Assembly: GCA_041736675.1 (NCBI GenBank)
Contig: JBGSTD010000063.1
Coordinates: 1-64,000, forward strand
Reading direction: 5' to 3'
Source: Salaquimonas sp041736675
GTDB taxonomy: Bacteria; Pseudomonadota; Alphaproteobacteria; Rhizobiales; Rhizobiaceae
DNA length: 64,000 bases
Shown: positions 61,015 to 64,000 of the stretch, piece by piece
Numbering within the stretch: the stretch's first letter is position 1
Layout: each line of letters opens with the position of its first letter
Made by a program: the position numbers and the translations under genes
The notes under the pieces: generated by a model
What the model saw: only the letters and a program-made list of their open reading frames with translations
What the model was told of the DNA's origin: nothing
Databases searched by the model: none

Positions 61015-62967
61015 ATGTTGATCAATAATCCGGAATATCGCGAAACACCGCTTCTTGATGGGATTGAAACTCCCTCTGACTTAAAATTATTAAGTGATCT
61101 TGAACTTTCCAGGCTGGCGGATGAACTGCGTTACGAGACCATTCAGTCGGTATCGAAGACCGGCGGACATCTGGGGTCCAGTCTGGGTGTCGTGGAACTG
61201 ACGGTTGCCATTCATGCTGTCTTTGATGCTCCGAGGGACAAGATCATCTGGGACGTGAGCCATCAGGCCTATCCGCACAAGATTTTGACCGGCCGTCGCA
61301 ACCGTATGCATACCCTTCGCAAGGAGGGTGGTTTGTCGGGCTTCACCCGGCGCGCCGAAAGCGGGTATGACCCGTTTGGAGCGGCCCATTCATCCACTTC
61401 CATTTCGGCCGGCCTTGGCTTTGCTGTTGCACGCGACCTTGGTGGCGATGCTGGTGATGTGATTTGTGTGATTGGTGATGGAGCCATGTCTGCAGGCATG
61501 GCCTATGAAGCCATGAACAATGCCGGAGCCTTGGGGAAGCGCATGTTTGTAATCCTCAACGACAACGAAATGTCGATCTCGCCTTCAGTAGGTTCATTTT
61601 CCAACTATCTTGCCGGACTGGTGGCGAGCGCGCCGGTTCAGGAAATAAACCGCATGTTGAAAGACGTAACGTCGCGGCTGCCTGAACCGTTCAGGGAAAT
61701 TTCAAGCAGAACGCGCCGCGCCGCAAATGAAATGCTGGCTGGAGGCTCGTTTTTTGAGCATATGGGATTTGACTATTTCGGCCCGGTGGACGGTCATGAT
61801 GTCCGGCAATTGCTGCCATTGCTTCGCAAACTGCAAAAAGGCTGCACCGGGCCCGTGCTGATCCACGCCCTCACCAAAAAGGGTGCAGGTTACCATTTTG
61901 CCGAGAATGCGTCTGACAAGTATCATGGCGTTGCCAAGTTTGATGTCATTACGGGCGTTCAGTGCAAAAGCGTATCCAAGACGCCAGCTTATACCAAGGT
62001 GTTCGCTGATGCGCTTGTGAGTGAGGCAAAGCGTGACGAAAAAGTCGTGGCGATTACAGCCGCCATGGCCAGCGGAACCGGTGTTGATCATTTTGCCAAG
62101 GTATTTCCGGAAAGGTCCTTTGATGTCGGCATCGCCGAACAGCATGCGGTCACATTCGCTGCAGGTCTTGCGGCTGGTGGCATGAAGCCATTTTGTGCGA
62201 TCTATTCGACCTTTCTCCAGCGGGGCTATGACCAAATTGTCCATGACGTTGCGCTGCAGGGACTTCCGGTGCGTTTTGCAATTGACCGGGCAGGGCTGGT
62301 AGGCGCGGACGGGCCAACCCATGCCGGCTCGTTTGATATCGGCTATCTTGCAAATCTTCCCGGGTTCACGGTTATGGCAGCCGCAGATGAAGCGGAGCTT
62401 GTGCATATGGTGGCAACGGCGCGGGCGCATGACAGCGGCCCAATTTCTTTTCGCTACCCACGGGGTGACGGGACCGGCTGCGCGATGCCTGAGGTTGGAA
62501 TTCCCCTTGAAATAGGCAAAGGTAGGATTTTACGCCAGGGCAAAAAAATCGCCATTTTGTCCTTTGGCGCCAGGCTGGGTGAAGCACTTCTGGCGGCTGA
62601 CAAACTTGAGACATTCGGATTATCCACAACGGTTGCCGATGCCCGTTTTGCAAAACCGCTGGATAAAGAGCTCATCGTAAATCTGGTGCAGGGCCATGAC
62701 CTGCTGGTGACAATTGAAGAAGGAGCAACCGGTGGATTTGGATCTCTGGTACTTCATTTTCTCGCTGATAGCGGTCTGCTCGGTTTGGGATGTGCCGTTC
62801 GTACCATGACATTGCCGGATATCTTTATTTCCCATGCGAGTCCTGAAGCCATGTATCAAGCCGCCGGACTGGATGCAGAGGCAATTGTAAACAAGATTTT
62901 CAGCGTGCTGCAGCTAGAGGGACCTTCGCACGGTGAAATAGAAACCAATGTTATCTCACTGATTTAA
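61015..62967 (+). CDS. dxs: 1-deoxy-D-xylulose-5-phosphate synthase
   Basis: Dxs (650 aa) is the thiamine-diphosphate enzyme that starts the MEP isoprenoid pathway by condensing pyruvate and glyceraldehyde 3-phosphate. The ThDP/Mg2+ motif is VIGDGAMSAGMAYEAMNNAG (about residues 150-170), DNEMSISPSVGSFSNYL follows, and the C-terminal domain starts near VAITAAMASGTGVDHFAKVF. The start at ATG 61015 follows GGAGGAGG; an upstream in-frame start at 60997 is less likely. Its position and tandem PpsR sites indicate that isoprenoid flux is co-regulated with the photosynthesis genes; it may be a second copy. Confidence 0.96.
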   Translation: MLINNPEYRETPLLDGIETPSDLKLLSDLELSRLADELRYETIQSVSKTGGHLGSSLGVVELTVAIHAVFDAPRDKIIWDVSHQAYPHKILTGRRNRMHTLRKEGGLSGFTRRAESGYDPFGAAHSSTSISAGLGFAVARDLGGDAGDVICVIGDGAMSAGMAYEAMNNAGALGKRMFVILNDNEMSISPSVGSFSNYLAGLVASAPVQEINRMLKDVTSRLPEPFREISSRTRRAANEMLAGGSFFEHMGFDYFGPVDGHDVRQLLPLLRKLQKGCTGPVLIHALTKKGAGYHFAENASDKYHGVAKFDVITGVQCKSVSKTPAYTKVFADALVSEAKRDEKVVAITAAMASGTGVDHFAKVFPERSFDVGIAEQHAVTFAAGLAAGGMKPFCAIYSTFLQRGYDQIVHDVALQGLPVRFAIDRAGLVGADGPTHAGSFDIGYLANLPGFTVMAAADEAELVHMVATARAHDSGPISFRYPRGDGTGCAMPEVGIPLEIGKGRILRQGKKIAILSFGARLGEALLAADKLETFGLSTTVADARFAKPLDKELIVNLVQGHDLLVTIEEGATGGFGSLVLHFLADSGLLGLGCAVRTMTLPDIFISHASPEAMYQAAGLDAEAIVNKIFSVLQLEGPSHGEIETNVISLI

Positions 62968-63110
62968 TTGTTATTATTTTCCAATATCCACCGGATGAAA
63001 GTAACTGGACTAAAGTATAAGTTTTTTTCATGATTACTCTTGTGAACGTCTGGAAAAACTGATTATCATATCTGGTGGATCGGGTTGTTCACGCATTGTC
63101 GGGGAGGATG

Positions 63111-64000
63111 ATGGCAGGAAACGACACAGGACCTGACGGTAAACCGCAAAAGCCGAAGTTATCTTCTGGCGGCGGCCAGCTACGTTTGTCACTATCGGAC
63201 CAGAGCATCTTGCGGGCAACGATAGGAGACAGGGTCGCTAAACGCGTTGAACAATCGCATCCCGAGATTGCCGCCAGCAGGCTTAAACAAGCCAGTGAAA
63301 AAGCAATTTCCGAAAAGAAAAACCGGATACTTTCGGAGAATATTGCATTTGATCCTGATACGGATGAAGATGCTAAAAATCTGCCAGGTGCAGATGCTGC
63401 CAGAAAGTATCGCGAAGTGTTGCAAAAAGCGCTGACCGATGCCGATCACATCCATCATCGGGTGGTGATCGAGCAACTGGCAAAAGAGAAAATACCGATC
63501 AAGACAGCTTCCATTCAACTCTTCGCACCGGTTGCTGCCAAACTAGGCGAGCTGTGGTGTGAAGATGACATAGATTTTGTCCAGGTCGCCGTTGCCTCGT
63601 CGCGGCTCAATATTATTGTGAACCAGTTGGTGCACAAGGCAAAAAGTGTTTTGCCTGTTCAAAGAAACGGGCGGAAAGTACTTTTGGCCAGAACGTCAGG
63701 TGGCAATCATACCTTGGGTTTGACAATTGTTGCTGCCTGCTTTGATGATGCTGGTTGGGATGTGGAAGGCGGCGCAGAGACCGAAGCCAATGACGCACTG
63801 ATGAGGCAGTTGGGAACGTCTAATTTCCATTTGCTTGGCTTGTCAGTAGGAGCGACATCGGCGGTAGATGAGTGCAAGGAAATCCTCAGCCGCTCCCGGA
63901 AATATTCATACAATCCAACCATCAGGACCGCGGTTGGCGGGCCGGCGGTCAGTTATGACAAATATGCCTTTGAAAATATCGGGGCAGATATAATTGCAGT
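63111..64000 (+). CDS. AerR-like cobalamin-binding protein, 3' end outside window
   Basis: The frame is open for about 296 codons to the window edge. An ATG at 63111 follows GGGGAGG (an adjacent ATG at 63108 is in frame). The N-terminal part is low-complexity and charged. A helical segment LGELWCEDDIDFVQVAVASS (about residues 145-164) closely resembles AerR LGELWCEDDTNFIDITIAVS. The B12-binding half follows, with TSGGNHTLGLTIVAACFDDA (His200 as possible corrinoid ligand), HLLGLSVGATSAVDECKEIL and TAVGGPAVSYDKYAFENIGA. It is a second AerR-type protein located directly after dxs, and may modulate PpsR or another regulator. Confidence 0.85.
   Translation, partial: MAGNDTGPDGKPQKPKLSSGGGQLRLSLSDQSILRATIGDRVAKRVEQSHPEIAASRLKQASEKAISEKKNRILSENIAFDPDTDEDAKNLPGADAARKYREVLQKALTDADHIHHRVVIEQLAKEKIPIKTASIQLFAPVAAKLGELWCEDDIDFVQVAVASSRLNIIVNQLVHKAKSVLPVQRNGRKVLLARTSGGNHTLGLTIVAACFDDAGWDVEGGAETEANDALMRQLGTSNFHLLGLSVGATSAVDECKEILSRSRKYSYNPTIRTAVGGPAVSYDKYAFENIGADIIA

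Noticed and set aside
1..64000. CRISPR arrays, rRNA genes or intact insertion sequences.
   Set aside because: No regularly spaced repeats, no rRNA-like stretches and no transposase frames were found on reading both strands.

Overview
This 64-kb window comes from an alphaproteobacterium that carries bacteriochlorophyll a photosynthesis genes. The RpoD C-terminus, HlyU-family and SIMPL proteins and the photosynthesis gene order fit Alphaproteobacteria, perhaps a marine member of Hyphomicrobiales. That placement is an inference and no ribosomal marker is present. The only Mg-protoporphyrin monomethyl ester cyclase seen is the oxygen-dependent AcsF (no BchE). The puf operon ends in a tetrahaem cytochrome (pufC, no pufX), and no LH2 (puc) structural genes occur here. 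This suggests an aerobic anoxygenic phototroph, although genes outside the window could change that.

Region 1 (1-7.4 kb) is chromosomal background: the 3' part of rpoD, a GyrI-like protein, a small membrane protein, an HlyU-family protein, a DksA/TraR-like protein with a variant zinc site, a duplicated-domain dihaem cytochrome c, a PilZ protein, an acyltransferase, a small secreted basic protein, a SIMPL protein and a tRNA with anticodon CAT. Region 2 (7.4-14.7 kb) is a metabolic cassette: a divergent FCD/GntR regulator, a five-gene branched-chain-amino-acid/urea-type ABC importer and an Asp/Glu/hydantoin racemase-family protein. It is flanked by gene-poor DNA. An imperfect copy of the tRNA 3' end near 14.4 kb suggests it may be an old island inserted at the tRNA.

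Region 3 (14.7-64 kb) is a nearly complete photosynthesis gene cluster. On the minus strand, bchG-bch2-bchP-orf98-bciB form one unit and aerR-ppsR another. A plus-strand superoperon follows: bchFNBHLM-lhaA-puhABC-orf101-acsF-puhE-hemA-idi. Facing it is the minus-strand superoperon crtEF-bchCXYZ-pufQBALMC. Next come crtDC (plus), bchI-bchD-bchO-crtI-crtB-orf51 (minus), cycA (plus) and dxs followed by a second AerR-like B12-binding protein cut by the window edge.

Together these genes supply precursors (HemA, Dxs, Idi, CrtE), make bacteriochlorophyll a and, from the crt set without crtA, probably spirilloxanthin-series carotenoids. They also build the RC-LH1 complex (PufLMABC, PuhA, assembly factors) and supply a soluble electron carrier (CycA). 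Matches to the PpsR/CrtJ site TGT-N12-ACA lie upstream of bchG, bchF, bchC, crtE/crtD, bchI/cycA and dxs, with a weaker one before crtB. This suggests that PpsR, together with its B12-binding antirepressor AerR, controls nearly every transcription unit. Three small conserved-looking proteins of unknown function (51, 98 and 101 aa) are embedded in these operons.
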